A stretch of DNA of 64,000 nucleotides from Pseudanabaena mucicola str. Chao 1806 (GCF_030323025.1 NZ_CP097329.1:527001-591000), one strand, 5' to 3'. Shown: positions 52,842 to 62,775, counted from the stretch's first letter. Numbers and translations are program-made. Notes: generated from the letters alone by a model not told the origin.

Positions 52842-55343
52842 ATGTCTACTCAAACAGGAAAAATATCAATCCAATTCAAGAAAAACAAGAAGGGCAATTT
52901 GCAGCATAAGAACATTTCTATCGCAGTAAGTGATAGTCAGATTCTTTATTTTGATAGTATTCCCGACAAAAAGCTTCCTGAAAAGCAAATTTCAGTTTCT
53001 TTGCTAGATAGCATTGGCAGTATCACGCAAGAATGTAAACAAACTTGGGATGTTGAGTTCGAGTTGGATGAACAACAGCAGATCGTAAAGCTGCGAGAAC
53101 AGGGACATTCTTGGGATCGAGAAGAAATAGTTGAATCTGTAAAAATACCTGAGCGAGTTCGACCACAGGAACAACCGCAAAATGTAAATGGCGATCGCTT
53201 TCATAACCCTTATAATTTTGTACCTGCTTTGCCCCGCGATGAAGAAGTACAGAAAACCGAGTTGGGCGATCATCCTCCAATGGGTCACGGCTCATATCTT
53301 AACAACTATTGGAGTGGCAAAATCTCTGTCACACTGACAACAATAACACCCTTACTAATTCCCGATGCGGCAAATGCCACAGGTGATGATCACAAAACCT
53401 ACTCAGTCCGTAAGGATGCTGAGGGTAAACCTTATCTACCATCAACATCAATTAAGGGAATGTTGCGATCGGCTTATGAAGCAATTACTAATTCACGTTT
53501 GTCCATTCTTGAAGAACATAATGAACTTTTAGCCTACCGAATGTCACCTAATTCTGGGCTTCTCATGGTTCCAGCACGGATTGAGAATAATCATATCTGT
53601 TTGTATTCTGGCACATCGACCATCTCAAAAAATGGAAAACCTGATCCTATGTATGCAGCTTGGCTACGTCGATGGGATCGCAACAGTACTAATCTTGCTA
53701 GAGATAGAGTAACCTATGCAAATACTCAAAATCTTCCAGAGCATGGAGCAAAAGTACAATTTTGGGCTGAAAAGTTTTCTAAGGGAAATTTCTCTTATTG
53801 GAATGTGCGTAAAGTTGTTCCTTATGGTCAAAACTTAGGTCAACAGCCTACCCCAACTACTTTAGTAGGCAATAGCGCACATAGACCATTCGGTGAACCT
53901 ATGCAATCGTTTGAGGGATATGTTTGTGTGACTGGGAAAAATATGAAGAATAAGCATGATGAGAGAATTTTCTTCAACACAGAAGAATCTAAAAAAATCC
54001 CTCTCTCTAATCAAATTAGACAGCGTTGGGCAAAGTTAATTGAAAGTTATCAAGACAATGAAGATTTTAAGAATGGGCTACAATGTCCATCAGCATTGGG
54101 TAATGTTGCTCATTGGTCACGACACTTCACCTTAAACGAACGAGAAAAGCAACTAGCAGAAGGCACACTTTGCTATGCTCATGTGCGTCAAAACGGATCG
54201 GATTTTGAAGTAATTGACCTATACCCAGTAATGATTGCTCGGAGTCTATATAGTCTTACCCCAAATGATGTGCTTGATCCTAGCCTTAAACCTGCTAATA
54301 GCTTCGATCAATTATCTCCTGCTGAACGTGTTTTTGGTTGGGTAAATCAAGATGGTCAAGGAGCCTATAAAGGACAGTTACGAGTTCATGGGATTAAGTG
54401 TTTGTCTGAAGTCGAAGATGCTGTAGACAATTTTGGTAGTGATGATGCAAGTTTCCCTTTAACAATTTTAGGACAGCCAAAGCCAGAGCAAGCAAGATTT
54501 TACTGTGCTGATGATCAAGAAGGAAGTCCTCTTCATGATGGCGAAAATAATCCTCAGAAAAGAGAAAAGGCTGAAGGATACAAATACACAGATCAGAATT
54601 TACGAGGACGTAAGGTTTATCCTCATCACAAAGATTTATCCAGTGAGTACTGGAATAATCCACTAGATGATCGCACCCAAAGATCAGATAATACTGGTCA
54701 TTATCAAGAGTATCGCCGACCCAAAAAAAATGGCGTGGAGCAGTTAGACAAACAAAATCGATCAATCAAAGAATGGGTGAAACCCGAGACAAAATTTCAA
54801 TTTGAGATTGATGTGATTAATCTTTCTCCCATTGAATTAGGTGCTTTGCTATGGCTGCTTTCATCACCTGATGTTCACTACCATCGACTAGGCGGCGCAA
54901 AGCCTTTAGGGTTTGGTAGTGTTTGGCTCAATGTTGATTGGGAAAAGACTGATTTAAGGATAGGTAAAGATTGGGCAGAATTTTATAAATCTCTGATACC
55001 TACATCTTTAAAAATTGGTAATGGAGTCAGTTGTATCGATGACTTTAAGAAAGCTGTTATTCAAACCTATGGTACAGGTAACCGCTTTGAACAAATTCGA
55101 TTTATCGCCGCATTCTGTAACAGTAGCAAGGGTTTTGATAACGCAGTAATTCATTATCCACGAGTGACTCCCCACCCAACACCCGAAGGTGAAGCTTTTG
55201 AGTGGTTTGTCAGAAATGAGCAAGATACCCGTGAAGAAATAGCATTGAAACTGGCTTTACCAGATCTAGCTGCTTCTCACGTTGAAAATCTTCTTTTACA
55301 TCCCAGAAAACCTAATCCAAGGAACCAACAACGGAGACGCTAA
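52842..55343 (+). CDS. TIGR03986-family RAMP, Cas7-insertion (type III-Dv)
   Basis: An 833-residue protein. The N-terminal 110 residues are basic and beta-rich (GKISIQFKKNKKGNLQHK). NPYNFVPALPRDE then ISVTLTTITPLLIPDAANATG and YLPSTSIKGMLRSAYEA are TIGR03986 hallmarks and form the Cas7 core; the loop HYHRLGGAKPLGFGSVWL comes near residue 685-702. Between them is an insertion of over 400 residues, hence Cas7-insertion. In III-Dv this subunit caps the 3' side of the crRNA and contributes a cleavage site. It is separated from csx19 by the toxin-antitoxin pair and followed two bases later by a CARF gene. Confidence 0.85.
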   Translation: MSTQTGKISIQFKKNKKGNLQHKNISIAVSDSQILYFDSIPDKKLPEKQISVSLLDSIGSITQECKQTWDVEFELDEQQQIVKLREQGHSWDREEIVESVKIPERVRPQEQPQNVNGDRFHNPYNFVPALPRDEEVQKTELGDHPPMGHGSYLNNYWSGKISVTLTTITPLLIPDAANATGDDHKTYSVRKDAEGKPYLPSTSIKGMLRSAYEAITNSRLSILEEHNELLAYRMSPNSGLLMVPARIENNHICLYSGTSTISKNGKPDPMYAAWLRRWDRNSTNLARDRVTYANTQNLPEHGAKVQFWAEKFSKGNFSYWNVRKVVPYGQNLGQQPTPTTLVGNSAHRPFGEPMQSFEGYVCVTGKNMKNKHDERIFFNTEESKKIPLSNQIRQRWAKLIESYQDNEDFKNGLQCPSALGNVAHWSRHFTLNEREKQLAEGTLCYAHVRQNGSDFEVIDLYPVMIARSLYSLTPNDVLDPSLKPANSFDQLSPAERVFGWVNQDGQGAYKGQLRVHGIKCLSEVEDAVDNFGSDDASFPLTILGQPKPEQARFYCADDQEGSPLHDGENNPQKREKAEGYKYTDQNLRGRKVYPHHKDLSSEYWNNPLDDRTQRSDNTGHYQEYRRPKKNGVEQLDKQNRSIKEWVKPETKFQFEIDVINLSPIELGALLWLLSSPDVHYHRLGGAKPLGFGSVWLNVDWEKTDLRIGKDWAEFYKSLIPTSLKIGNGVSCIDDFKKAVIQTYGTGNRFEQIRFIAAFCNSSKGFDNAVIHYPRVTPHPTPEGEAFEWFVRNEQDTREEIALKLALPDLAASHVENLLLHPRKPNPRNQQRRR

Positions 55344-55345
55344 TC

Positions 55346-56290
55346 ATGCAGACAATCATTATGACTGTAGGTACATCCCTACGCACTAATCCTGACCGTG
55401 ATCTACCCAATGAGAAAAAGCGCCCTTGGGTAACAAACAAAGATAGATTTGAAGACAAATGTATTTTTAATAATGTTGATGAACCCTTAGCTTGGATGAA
55501 AACTGCCGACCTAGAAGTGATTAGTGCTGAAACTAACACCCTTTGGCGACTCGATCCTGATAAAAGCGATCGCATCCTTCTTCTGCATTCTGCCACTCCA
55601 TCTGGTCAGGAATGTGCAGAAGTATTGCAAGCCTATTTCAAAACTCATCTTGGACAAAATTATGTTGATATTGAACCTATTCCTGATATTAACTATGAGC
55701 TAGATGAGTCTGGATCTGCCTTAGAAAAAATGGCAAACCTCCTGCGACAGCGCATTCAGCAAGCATCAGCTAATGGACTTGTTACCCTAGCAGCGACAGG
55801 CGGATTTAAAGCACAAACAATGGTTATGGGATTAGTGGGAAATGCTCTTGGTGTCCCTGTTTGCTATATCCATGAAGCCTATAAAGCGCTGGTGTACCTG
55901 CCTTACATCAATACAAGTGGACAGGCTGAACCTAGAACTTTTTCTGCAAATCTTCCAGAATCAGGGCGATCGCGAGATCAGGTAATTCAAGTTCAGGCTG
56001 AAAAGCAAGGGCATCATCGTCCTAAAAGCTGGAAAAAAGTAGAGAAGATTCTTCAAAATTTACTTTGGGTAGATTTGGTTCGTTTTGATTCCCAAGCTTT
56101 TGCTGCACCTAAAAACGGCGTAAAAGAATCACCACGAGATCTCAATGACGGTCGTAAGGTGCTGTGGTTACACCTACATGACAGCGATCAAGTACATATC
56201 GCAGTAGCAATAGAAACTACTGGACATACACCCGAACACTCAAAAGCGGCGGCAACTGAACTGAGAGAAAAGCTAGGTCGCATTTTCTAG
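55346..56290 (+). CDS. CARF-domain protein, TIGR02619/APE2256 family
   Basis: A 314-residue protein. MTVGTSLRTNPDRDL is the typical opening of TIGR02619, and LVTLAATGGFKAQTMVMGLVGNA near residues 147-169 is the second CARF ligand loop. CARF proteins of this family bind cyclic oligoadenylates; some relatives are ring nucleases that destroy cA4. The C-terminal 110 residues (after QAEKQGHHRP) have no HEPN RxxxxH motif and look mainly beta, so a nuclease effector is not evident. It starts two bases after the last III-Dv RAMP and is thus co-transcribed. It may be an off-switch or a regulator. Confidence 0.8.
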   Translation: MQTIIMTVGTSLRTNPDRDLPNEKKRPWVTNKDRFEDKCIFNNVDEPLAWMKTADLEVISAETNTLWRLDPDKSDRILLLHSATPSGQECAEVLQAYFKTHLGQNYVDIEPIPDINYELDESGSALEKMANLLRQRIQQASANGLVTLAATGGFKAQTMVMGLVGNALGVPVCYIHEAYKALVYLPYINTSGQAEPRTFSANLPESGRSRDQVIQVQAEKQGHHRPKSWKKVEKILQNLLWVDLVRFDSQAFAAPKNGVKESPRDLNDGRKVLWLHLHDSDQVHIAVAIETTGHTPEHSKAAATELREKLGRIF

Positions 56291-56350
56291 GTCAGAAAGC
56301 GATCGCCCCCTTCCCCCCATCTCAATCAATAAAAAGGTGATCGCCTCTAA

Positions 56351-57049
<699 letters not shown>

Positions 57050-57055
57050 ATTTTT

Positions 57056-57193
57056 ATGCCGAAAATTTTATTTATTACTGTTGGTGGATCGCATCAGCCG
57101 ATCGCCACTTCTATCAAAAGTCAAAATCCCGATCGCATAGTCTTTATCTGCTCCGATGGAGCGAAGTGCAGCAAATCGGAGTCAAATAAATGA
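57056..57193 (+). pseudogene. Truncated copy of the TIGR02710 CARF gene (5' end only)
   Basis: Forty-five codons. The first 37 residues (PKILFITVGGSHQPIATS and on through ICSDGAK) differ from the start of the gene at 58525 by two substitutions; then the frame diverges and stops. The TGA overlaps the ATG of the next gene. It is too short to form a CARF domain. It marks one side of a duplication or insertion event. Confidence 0.88.
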
Positions 57194-57819
57194 AAGCCGT
57201 GACCACAAGCAAACCGCGCAAGAAAAACTTTTCTAGCTTCACTCTCATCGAAGCCATGAAGCAACTGAACCTCAATGATCTAATTGAATGGCAAGTCAAA
57301 ATTATACCTAAAAACCCAAGTTCATTTTTCAAGCAAAGGCTTGAACGCTTAGAATGCTTTGACTTACAGTCCGTTGAGGAGTCTAAAAAACTGCTTATTG
57401 ATGCAATTTGTGAAGAGGCTATTCAAGAATTTAAGCGGCTTAGAATTTGGAAAGGGGCAAGTCTAGAAGGCGATCACGCCAGTGGTTATGTAGACTATTT
57501 AATCGCTGAGCGTAAGCGTTATTTAGAAGCACCCATGCTATGTATCATCGAAGCTAAAAAAGATGATTTTGAACAAGGTTTAGCACAATGTTTAGTAGAG
57601 ATGGAAGCCTGTCAGTCTATTAATCGTAAACTGGATAAAAATATTGATGTATTAGGGATCGTTACTAATGGTACTACATGGAATTTTTATAAATTAGCGA
57701 TCGAAGGACAAGTCTATGAAACTGCACCCCACGCCCTAGGCGATTTAGACATCATACTAGGTTGGCTGTCTTATGTTTTTCGAGAATGTGAAAACAATCT
57801 ACTGCAAAATAAGGAGTAA
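57190..57819 (+). CDS. Small PD-(D/E)XK nuclease-like protein, CARF-linked family, paralogue 2
   Basis: A 209-residue protein. SGYVDYLIAERKRYLEAPML followed by IIEAKKDDFEQGLAQCLVEM near residues 119-138 gives the D...ExK...Q pattern of PD-(D/E)XK nucleases, here with the first Asp intact. VLGIVTNGTTWNFYKL matches the strand that follows in paralogues 1 and 3. The basic N-terminus (KAVTTSKPRKKNF) differs from theirs. It lies directly after the truncated CARF copy and five bases before paralogue 3. I know no established name for this protein. Confidence 0.7.
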   Translation: MKAVTTSKPRKKNFSSFTLIEAMKQLNLNDLIEWQVKIIPKNPSSFFKQRLERLECFDLQSVEESKKLLIDAICEEAIQEFKRLRIWKGASLEGDHASGYVDYLIAERKRYLEAPMLCIIEAKKDDFEQGLAQCLVEMEACQSINRKLDKNIDVLGIVTNGTTWNFYKLAIEGQVYETAPHALGDLDIILGWLSYVFRECENNLLQNKE

Positions 57820-57824
57820 AAAAT

Positions 57825-58454
57825 ATGTCATTTAGCCAGTACAAAAGTCTCGGTGAGACTCTCAAAGAATTAGAAATTTCTTTTGTAGAAGAAAACTTTA
57901 TGCAGGAAATTTCTTTTGATATTAAGGACTATTTTTTGGCGGATTTAGAATTTATGTTAAACGAAGGAGTTGTGGATAATTCTGAGTATGCTATTTGTGA
58001 AAACTTGATCTATCCGATTCTTAAAGAGGTTTGGAAACCACTCGCCAAAAAATTTACGCTGTGGAGTCATCAATATCTTAACTATACCGAAAACTTAACG
58101 GGATTTCCTGAGTATATTTTGGCAAAGCGATCGCCCCTTGGCAAGGTCGTATTTGACAAGCCCTATTTTTTACTAATTGAAGCCAAGCAAGACAACTTTG
58201 ATGCGGCTTGGGGGCAATGTCTAGTCGAAATGTATGCCGCCCAAAAGTTGAATAATCTAGCAGCATTAACTGTCTTTGGAATTACATCAAATGGTAAATT
58301 CTGGCAGTTTGGCAAGCTTGAAGGTGATACCTTCACTCGCAATAAAATCTTTTACAGTATCCAAGAACTCGAACATTTATTTGCGGCGGTTAATTTTATT
58401 TTTCAAGAATGCGATCGCCTGTTAACCTCTGTTCAAGATCATCTCGCAGCATGA
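57825..58454 (+). CDS. Small PD-(D/E)XK nuclease-like protein, CARF-linked family, paralogue 3
   Basis: A 209-residue protein, closely similar along its whole length to the one at 31198-31827 (shared LTGFPEYILAKRSPLGKVVF-type core and IEAKQDNFDAAWGQCLVEM near residue 117-135). The same acidic residue, ExK and Gln positions are kept, suggesting an active fold. It is followed 70 bases later by the TIGR02710 CARF-HEPN gene. Paralogues 2 and 3 in tandem might form a heteromer. Function is inferred from motif and neighbourhood only. Confidence 0.72.
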   Translation: MSFSQYKSLGETLKELEISFVEENFMQEISFDIKDYFLADLEFMLNEGVVDNSEYAICENLIYPILKEVWKPLAKKFTLWSHQYLNYTENLTGFPEYILAKRSPLGKVVFDKPYFLLIEAKQDNFDAAWGQCLVEMYAAQKLNNLAALTVFGITSNGKFWQFGKLEGDTFTRNKIFYSIQELEHLFAAVNFIFQECDRLLTSVQDHLAA

Positions 58455-58524
58455 GTTATCGGTTCACCGTAAATTTTGGAGAAAAATATCGCCTGTACCC
58501 TTAATCAAGTAAACGTATAATCCC

Positions 58525-59841
58525 ATGACTAAAATTTTATTTATTACCGTTGGTGGTTCGCATCAGCCGATCGCCACTTCTATCAAAAGCCAAAACCCTG
58601 ATCGCGTAGTCTTTATCTGTTCCGATGGCGCAAAGGGAAGCAAATCACAGGTGCTTGGCGAGGGCAAACCCTGTGAAGTTCGGAAAGGTACAGAAGTAAT
58701 TGAATCTCTGCCGAATATTCCTACACAATTAGGACTAGGCGATCACTTTGATGCTGAAAGAGACTTAGTGCTAATTCAGGAGCCAGATAACTTAACAGAG
58801 TGTTACAGCAAAATTAATCAAAAGATTCGTGAAGTTAAGCAAGAAAGCCCTAGGGCTGAGATTGCGGCAGACTATACGGGCGGCACAAAAACAATGTCTG
58901 TCGCTCTAGCCACTGCTGCGCTAGATTCAGAAATAAATTTATTCATCACCACAAGTACGACTCGGCAAAATTTAATTAAAGTCGAATCGGGAGAGCGCAC
59001 GCGCAAAGCCACCACAACTGGCGTTGTGGTCACAAAGACTGTCGATAAAGCTTTGCCTGTATATTTGCAGAATTATAATTACACAGCAGCGATCGCCGAT
59101 CTGCAAAACCTGCTCCAAAGCACAGAACTAAGTTCTGACCAAACAAGACAGATTGATGAACTTCTCGATCAGTGCGAAGGGTTTGATGCATGGGATCGCT
59201 TTGATCATCGGGTCGCTTTGTCCCGTTTGCAGCCTTACATGAGACAGACAAATATCCAACCCTATGGACTATTTCTCAAGAAGGTGATTGCTAGTCGTGG
59301 TCTGCTAGACAAAGAATTGGATACTAGCGACGGGATGACTGGACATGGCTATGAAGTAGTAGAAGACTTGCTTCTCAATGCTGATCGCCGCGCTAGTCAG
59401 AAGCGTTACGATGATGCCGTGGGGCGACTCTATCGAGCGATCGAGCTATTGGAGCAAATACGGTTGTTTAAGCAATATGGCATTTTGACAGGGGATGTAG
59501 ATATTTCCAAGCTTCCCGCACAATTACAGACTGAATATGAAGCCCGAAAAGCTAGTAACACTAAGAAAAAATTACAGCTTGCGCTATTTCAGAGCTATGA
59601 TTTGCTATCTAAGTTTACAGAAGATCCTCTGGGACAGTTATTCTTAGTTTACAAAGATCGGATTCTCAACTCGCTAGAGACTCGAAACAATTCATTATTT
59701 GCTCATGGCTTTCAGCCAATTAGTGAGAATAGTTATAGAGCTTTTAATCAAGTGATTGGTGGATTTATTCGTGAAGGAATCGCTGTGGTTAGTTCTGCCA
59801 AAACGAAGTCATCATCAAGGCAATTTCCGCAGACTTTATAA
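58525..59841 (+). CDS. CARF-HEPN protein, TIGR02710 family
   Basis: A 438-residue protein. ILFITVGGSHQPIATSI opens the CARF domain and AADYTGGTKTMSVALA near residues 112-127 is its ligand motif. The C-terminal half is helical, with a candidate HEPN motif, RNNSLFAHG, near residues 388-396 (R, six residues, H; Csm6/Csx1 tolerate four to six). It is therefore a likely cyclic-oligoadenylate-activated ribonuclease of the Csm6/Csx1 type. It follows the PD-(D/E)XK pair and converges with a minus-strand membrane-protein gene, overlapping it by six bases. Confidence 0.87.
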   Translation: MTKILFITVGGSHQPIATSIKSQNPDRVVFICSDGAKGSKSQVLGEGKPCEVRKGTEVIESLPNIPTQLGLGDHFDAERDLVLIQEPDNLTECYSKINQKIREVKQESPRAEIAADYTGGTKTMSVALATAALDSEINLFITTSTTRQNLIKVESGERTRKATTTGVVVTKTVDKALPVYLQNYNYTAAIADLQNLLQSTELSSDQTRQIDELLDQCEGFDAWDRFDHRVALSRLQPYMRQTNIQPYGLFLKKVIASRGLLDKELDTSDGMTGHGYEVVEDLLLNADRRASQKRYDDAVGRLYRAIELLEQIRLFKQYGILTGDVDISKLPAQLQTEYEARKASNTKKKLQLALFQSYDLLSKFTEDPLGQLFLVYKDRILNSLETRNNSLFAHGFQPISENSYRAFNQVIGGFIREGIAVVSSAKTKSSSRQFPQTL

Positions 59842-60870
59842 CCGATCCCACACATAGTTACAGATACCGCTAGCGTAACTGGTAAGCTCAAAACCACGTC
59901 CTGCTAAATCAGCACTAGTAGTATTGTCGGTAATGATTTGGAAACAGAGGGAAGTAAACCTCTCTCGGGCATAGCCTAATGCCTTAAGTCGGCGCAAAGA
60001 ATCTTTAGTGCCAGAAGATAGTCCGACAAAGAAGGATTCAAATTCACTTTCTTGCATTGCTTGAATTTCCAGATTTTCACGTTTGCGAAATTCATTTAGA
60101 ATAATATTGCGATTTTTTTTGTATTCATTGAGCAAGATTTTTGATTCAGCCGTGACCGAAGTACTAGCAGGAATTTTTTCGAGTAGGTCAACTGCTTCTT
60201 GCCATTTGCCATAGGCGAATGCCCAAGTTTCGGTCGAGTGCGGTGGATTTTGAGCAATTTTCACTGCTTGATCAGCCAAAGATTTGGCGCGATTAAGGAG
60301 ATTAATCGCCTGTTGTTCTCCCGATACTTTAGTACTAGCAACCGATGCGCTTTCTTGATAATTTGCTAGATTTTTTTGAATTTGAGAATTTATAAAGCGA
60401 CTTTTAGGAGTACGCTGAAGAATCCCGATCGCTTCTTGCCATTTGCCATAGGCTTCATTCCATTCATTTGCTGTATTACGGGGTTTTGCACCAATATTTA
60501 CAGCTTCAATCGCTAAGGCTTCAGCTTTGTCTAGCTCCTGCTGAACATTTAGCTCTGTCTCCAGTATCAGCAATAATTTTTCCTTGCGATTTTGCAACTT
60601 ACTAAGATTAGCTTGAGCCTGTTGATAGAGTTCTTTAGCACTAGGTGGAACACTTTGCATAATAGCGATCGCTGTATCAAGATCTTTAATCTTAGCTTGC
60701 AAAGCTTCCATACTTGCAGGATCATCTTTATTCGACTCAGACATAATTGTAGAAACAGAATTTAATAGCTTTTCATTTTCACTCCGTTGATAAATTGACC
60801 ATGCAAACCATGTGCTTGGCAGAAGAATGATTAGAGCTAAAAGGCTCCATAAAATAGTTTTAGGATTCAT
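59836..60870 (-). CDS. Membrane-anchored helical repeat protein, unknown function
   Basis: A 344-residue protein that I cannot assign to a named family. One N-terminal transmembrane segment (ILWSLLALIILLPSTWFAW) anchors it, leaving a largely helical soluble part. Two similar repeats, EAYGKWQEAIGILQRTP near residues 138-154 and FAYGKWQEAVDLLEKIP near 218-234, resemble short TPR-like units used in cyanobacterial proteins. The C-terminal 80 residues contain four hydrophobic/aromatic patches. It lies 17 bases downstream of a second minus-strand membrane gene and both probably form one transcript. Its position between CARF and cas1 genes invites, but does not prove, a CRISPR-linked role. Confidence 0.6.
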   Translation of the reverse strand: MNPKTILWSLLALIILLPSTWFAWSIYQRSENEKLLNSVSTIMSESNKDDPASMEALQAKIKDLDTAIAIMQSVPPSAKELYQQAQANLSKLQNRKEKLLLILETELNVQQELDKAEALAIEAVNIGAKPRNTANEWNEAYGKWQEAIGILQRTPKSRFINSQIQKNLANYQESASVASTKVSGEQQAINLLNRAKSLADQAVKIAQNPPHSTETWAFAYGKWQEAVDLLEKIPASTSVTAESKILLNEYKKNRNIILNEFRKRENLEIQAMQESEFESFFVGLSSGTKDSLRRLKALGYARERFTSLCFQIITDNTTSADLAGRGFELTSYASGICNYVWDRL

Positions 60871-60887
60871 AGCGCTGGTGAGGATTT

Positions 60888-61232
60888 CTATTTAAGAAGT
60901 TTTTTAATTTGTACCTGAATCAATGATTCATCTCTGTTGTTAGTATTCTGATTGTGTTGTTCAGGTGCATTACTGTACTGATTGGCTTCTAGGGTTGCCC
61001 GTTGTCTTGTTTCTAGGTTCTGCCGATCGCTATTTCCAACTAAAAATAACAAGGCTTTGTCGCTGAGGTTGCCAATAATGAGGCTGCCCAGAAACACGCC
61101 CAAGGTGCAAGTAATGACCGCAAATAGACCAAGGGGCGCAATGATCAAGATTACCCAAGTAATAGCGGCATTGCCAACTGCTGTGATAAAGGTGCGATAG
61201 CGGACAAGCTTTTTTAGGAGTACGAGGGACAT
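60888..61232 (-). CDS. Small membrane protein, unknown function
   Basis: A 114-residue protein with a basic start (LLKKLVRYRTF), two likely membrane helices between residues 15 and 65 (AAITWVILIIAPLGLFAVI, LGVFLGSLIIG), and a polar, Gln/Asn-rich tail. No known domain is recognised. It is transcribed away from cas1 and just upstream of the helical repeat gene, so the two may function together at the membrane. Confidence 0.6.
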   Translation of the reverse strand: MSLVLLKKLVRYRTFITAVGNAAITWVILIIAPLGLFAVITCTLGVFLGSLIIGNLSDKALLFLVGNSDRQNLETRQRATLEANQYSNAPEQHNQNTNNRDESLIQVQIKKLLK

Positions 61233-61342
61233 AATTAGGTAAACCTTGCTAGGTTCTAAAAATTATTTGGTTATTATGTCACTCGATTGAAGATAGCTCT
61301 TCAATTGTGAGCTTATAGTGCTAATGGTTCTGCAATTTCATA

Positions 61343-61393
61343 AATAAACAAATTTTTTAGCGCGGCGGAGCCGCGCTAAAAAATTTGTTTATT
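61343..61393. promoter_or_regulatory. Perfect 24-bp hairpin upstream of cas1
   Basis: Arms at 61343-61366 and 61370-61393 are exact complements with loop GGA; the tip is GCGCGGC/GCCGCGC and the base is AT-rich. It ends 29 bases before the cas1 ATG. It lies in the gap between divergent genes, so it could be part of the cas1 5' untranslated region. Similar structures precede brxC and brxL. Confidence 0.8.
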
Positions 61394-61422
61394 TGAGACT
61401 TGCTGAAAGTAAGGAGTTAGCA

Positions 61423-62433
61423 ATGACTGCGATTTATTTAACTGAAGCTGGGACTGTGGTGAGTTTTAAGAATGAATCTCTGGTGATTAAGAGGCGAGAG
61501 GATGTGAGAAATTTTCGCTTGGCTGAACTATCTTTGCTGGTGATTCATACGGGTGTGCAGTTAACGAGTGTGGCGATCACGGAGTTGATGGATCGGGGGA
61601 TTGAAACTATTTTTTTGCGGCAAGATGGGCAGTTTCGCGGCAGATTGCAGGGGAGTTTTCATACAAATCCTGCGATACGTTTGGCTCAATATCAAACTGT
61701 CGATTCAACTTTTGGGATGGCGATCGCTCAGAAGTTAATTGAGGGCAAGATTCGCAATCAAAGGGTGATTTTGCAAAGACGCAATCGGGCGACGAAAGGG
61801 GCGATCGCGGAGATTGCGGAAGCGATTGATCTCATTTCTAGTTATATCGGTCAGCTTGGTAGTGTGGCGACTCCCCTAGAACGAGACCGCTTGATGGGAT
61901 TAGAAGGGATTTGTGCAAGGCATTATTATCAAGCTTTACGCTATTATTTCCCTCCTGAATGGAATTTTTCTGGGCGCAATCGTCAGCCTCCTCTTGATCC
62001 GATTAATGCGCTTTTGAGTTGGGGCTATGGGGTTTTGTTGGCTAGAGTTTTTGCGGCGGCAGCGATCGCTGGGCTTGATCCCTATTTGGGTTTCTTTCAC
62101 GTGATGCAGCCCTATCGCCCGAATTTGGCGCTTGATTTGATGGAGGAGTTTCGCCCTGTGGTGGTGGATGCGGCGGTAATTGCGGTGATTCAGGCTAGTT
62201 TACTCACTTCTGATGATTTTGAGCCTTCGCCTGATGGTGCTGGGATTTGGCTTGGGGCGATCGCCAAAAAGCTGTTTCTTGCTGAGATTGAGCGTCTGTT
62301 TAATACTTCTTTCCTTTATCCTGCTCAAAACCGTAAGTTGCGTTTGAGTCACATTCTTTTGGAGCAAGTGCGTTCTCTAGGTCGTTGTTTGCTGGAGCGA
62401 TCTCTTGATTATCAACCCTATGTCATTAAATAA
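61423..62433 (+). CDS. cas1: CRISPR adaptation integrase Cas1
   Basis: About 336 residues from ATG 61423, chosen because AAGGAG at 61411-61416 is well spaced. The metal-binding triad is visible: Glu in MGLEGICARHYY near residue 161, His in FFHVMQPYRPNLALDLMEEF near 226, and Glu in the same segment near 241. The N-terminal beta domain (IYLTEAGTVVSFKNESLVI) is normal. There is no fused reverse transcriptase. With Cas2 it integrates new spacers at the leader end. It is the only cas1 in the window and stands next to array 2. Confidence 0.96.
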   Translation: MTAIYLTEAGTVVSFKNESLVIKRREDVRNFRLAELSLLVIHTGVQLTSVAITELMDRGIETIFLRQDGQFRGRLQGSFHTNPAIRLAQYQTVDSTFGMAIAQKLIEGKIRNQRVILQRRNRATKGAIAEIAEAIDLISSYIGQLGSVATPLERDRLMGLEGICARHYYQALRYYFPPEWNFSGRNRQPPLDPINALLSWGYGVLLARVFAAAAIAGLDPYLGFFHVMQPYRPNLALDLMEEFRPVVVDAAVIAVIQASLLTSDDFEPSPDGAGIWLGAIAKKLFLAEIERLFNTSFLYPAQNRKLRLSHILLEQVRSLGRCLLERSLDYQPYVIK

Positions 62434-62496
62434 GTGGAGAATGATAACACTTGATTTACAAGTTCTTATCATTCTCCCTAAGTTTACGAGTTCTGT

Positions 62497-62775
62497 ATGT
62501 TGTGGTTGGTTTGTTATGATGTGGCGGATGATCGCCGCCGTCTCAGGTTGGCAAAGCGTCTTGAGCAGTCTTGTCAAAGGGTGCAGCGTTCGGTTTTTGA
62601 GTGTCCTTTGAGTGAGGCGGTGCTAGAAAAAAAGTTGCAAAAGTCTTGGCTGCCTTTGTTGAAGTTGGATGAGGATAATCTGCGGGTCTACCCTCTTGAT
62701 GCGATCGCTAAGCAAAAAACTAGGGTGTTCGGTAGTCCGCGTCCCTATGAGCCGCCTGATTTTGTAATTCTCTAG
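62497..62775 (+). CDS. cas2: CRISPR adaptation protein Cas2
   Basis: A 92-residue ferredoxin-fold protein: WLVCYDVADDRRRLRLAKRLEQ is the Cas2 start with the conserved Asp, and QRSVFECPLSE the second strand. It is a dimeric scaffold in the Cas1-Cas2 integrase. It is 63 bases after cas1 and 278 bases before array 2. The coding end (EPPDFVIL) is typical. Confidence 0.95.
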   Translation: MLWLVCYDVADDRRRLRLAKRLEQSCQRVQRSVFECPLSEAVLEKKLQKSWLPLLKLDEDNLRVYPLDAIAKQKTRVFGSPRPYEPPDFVIL

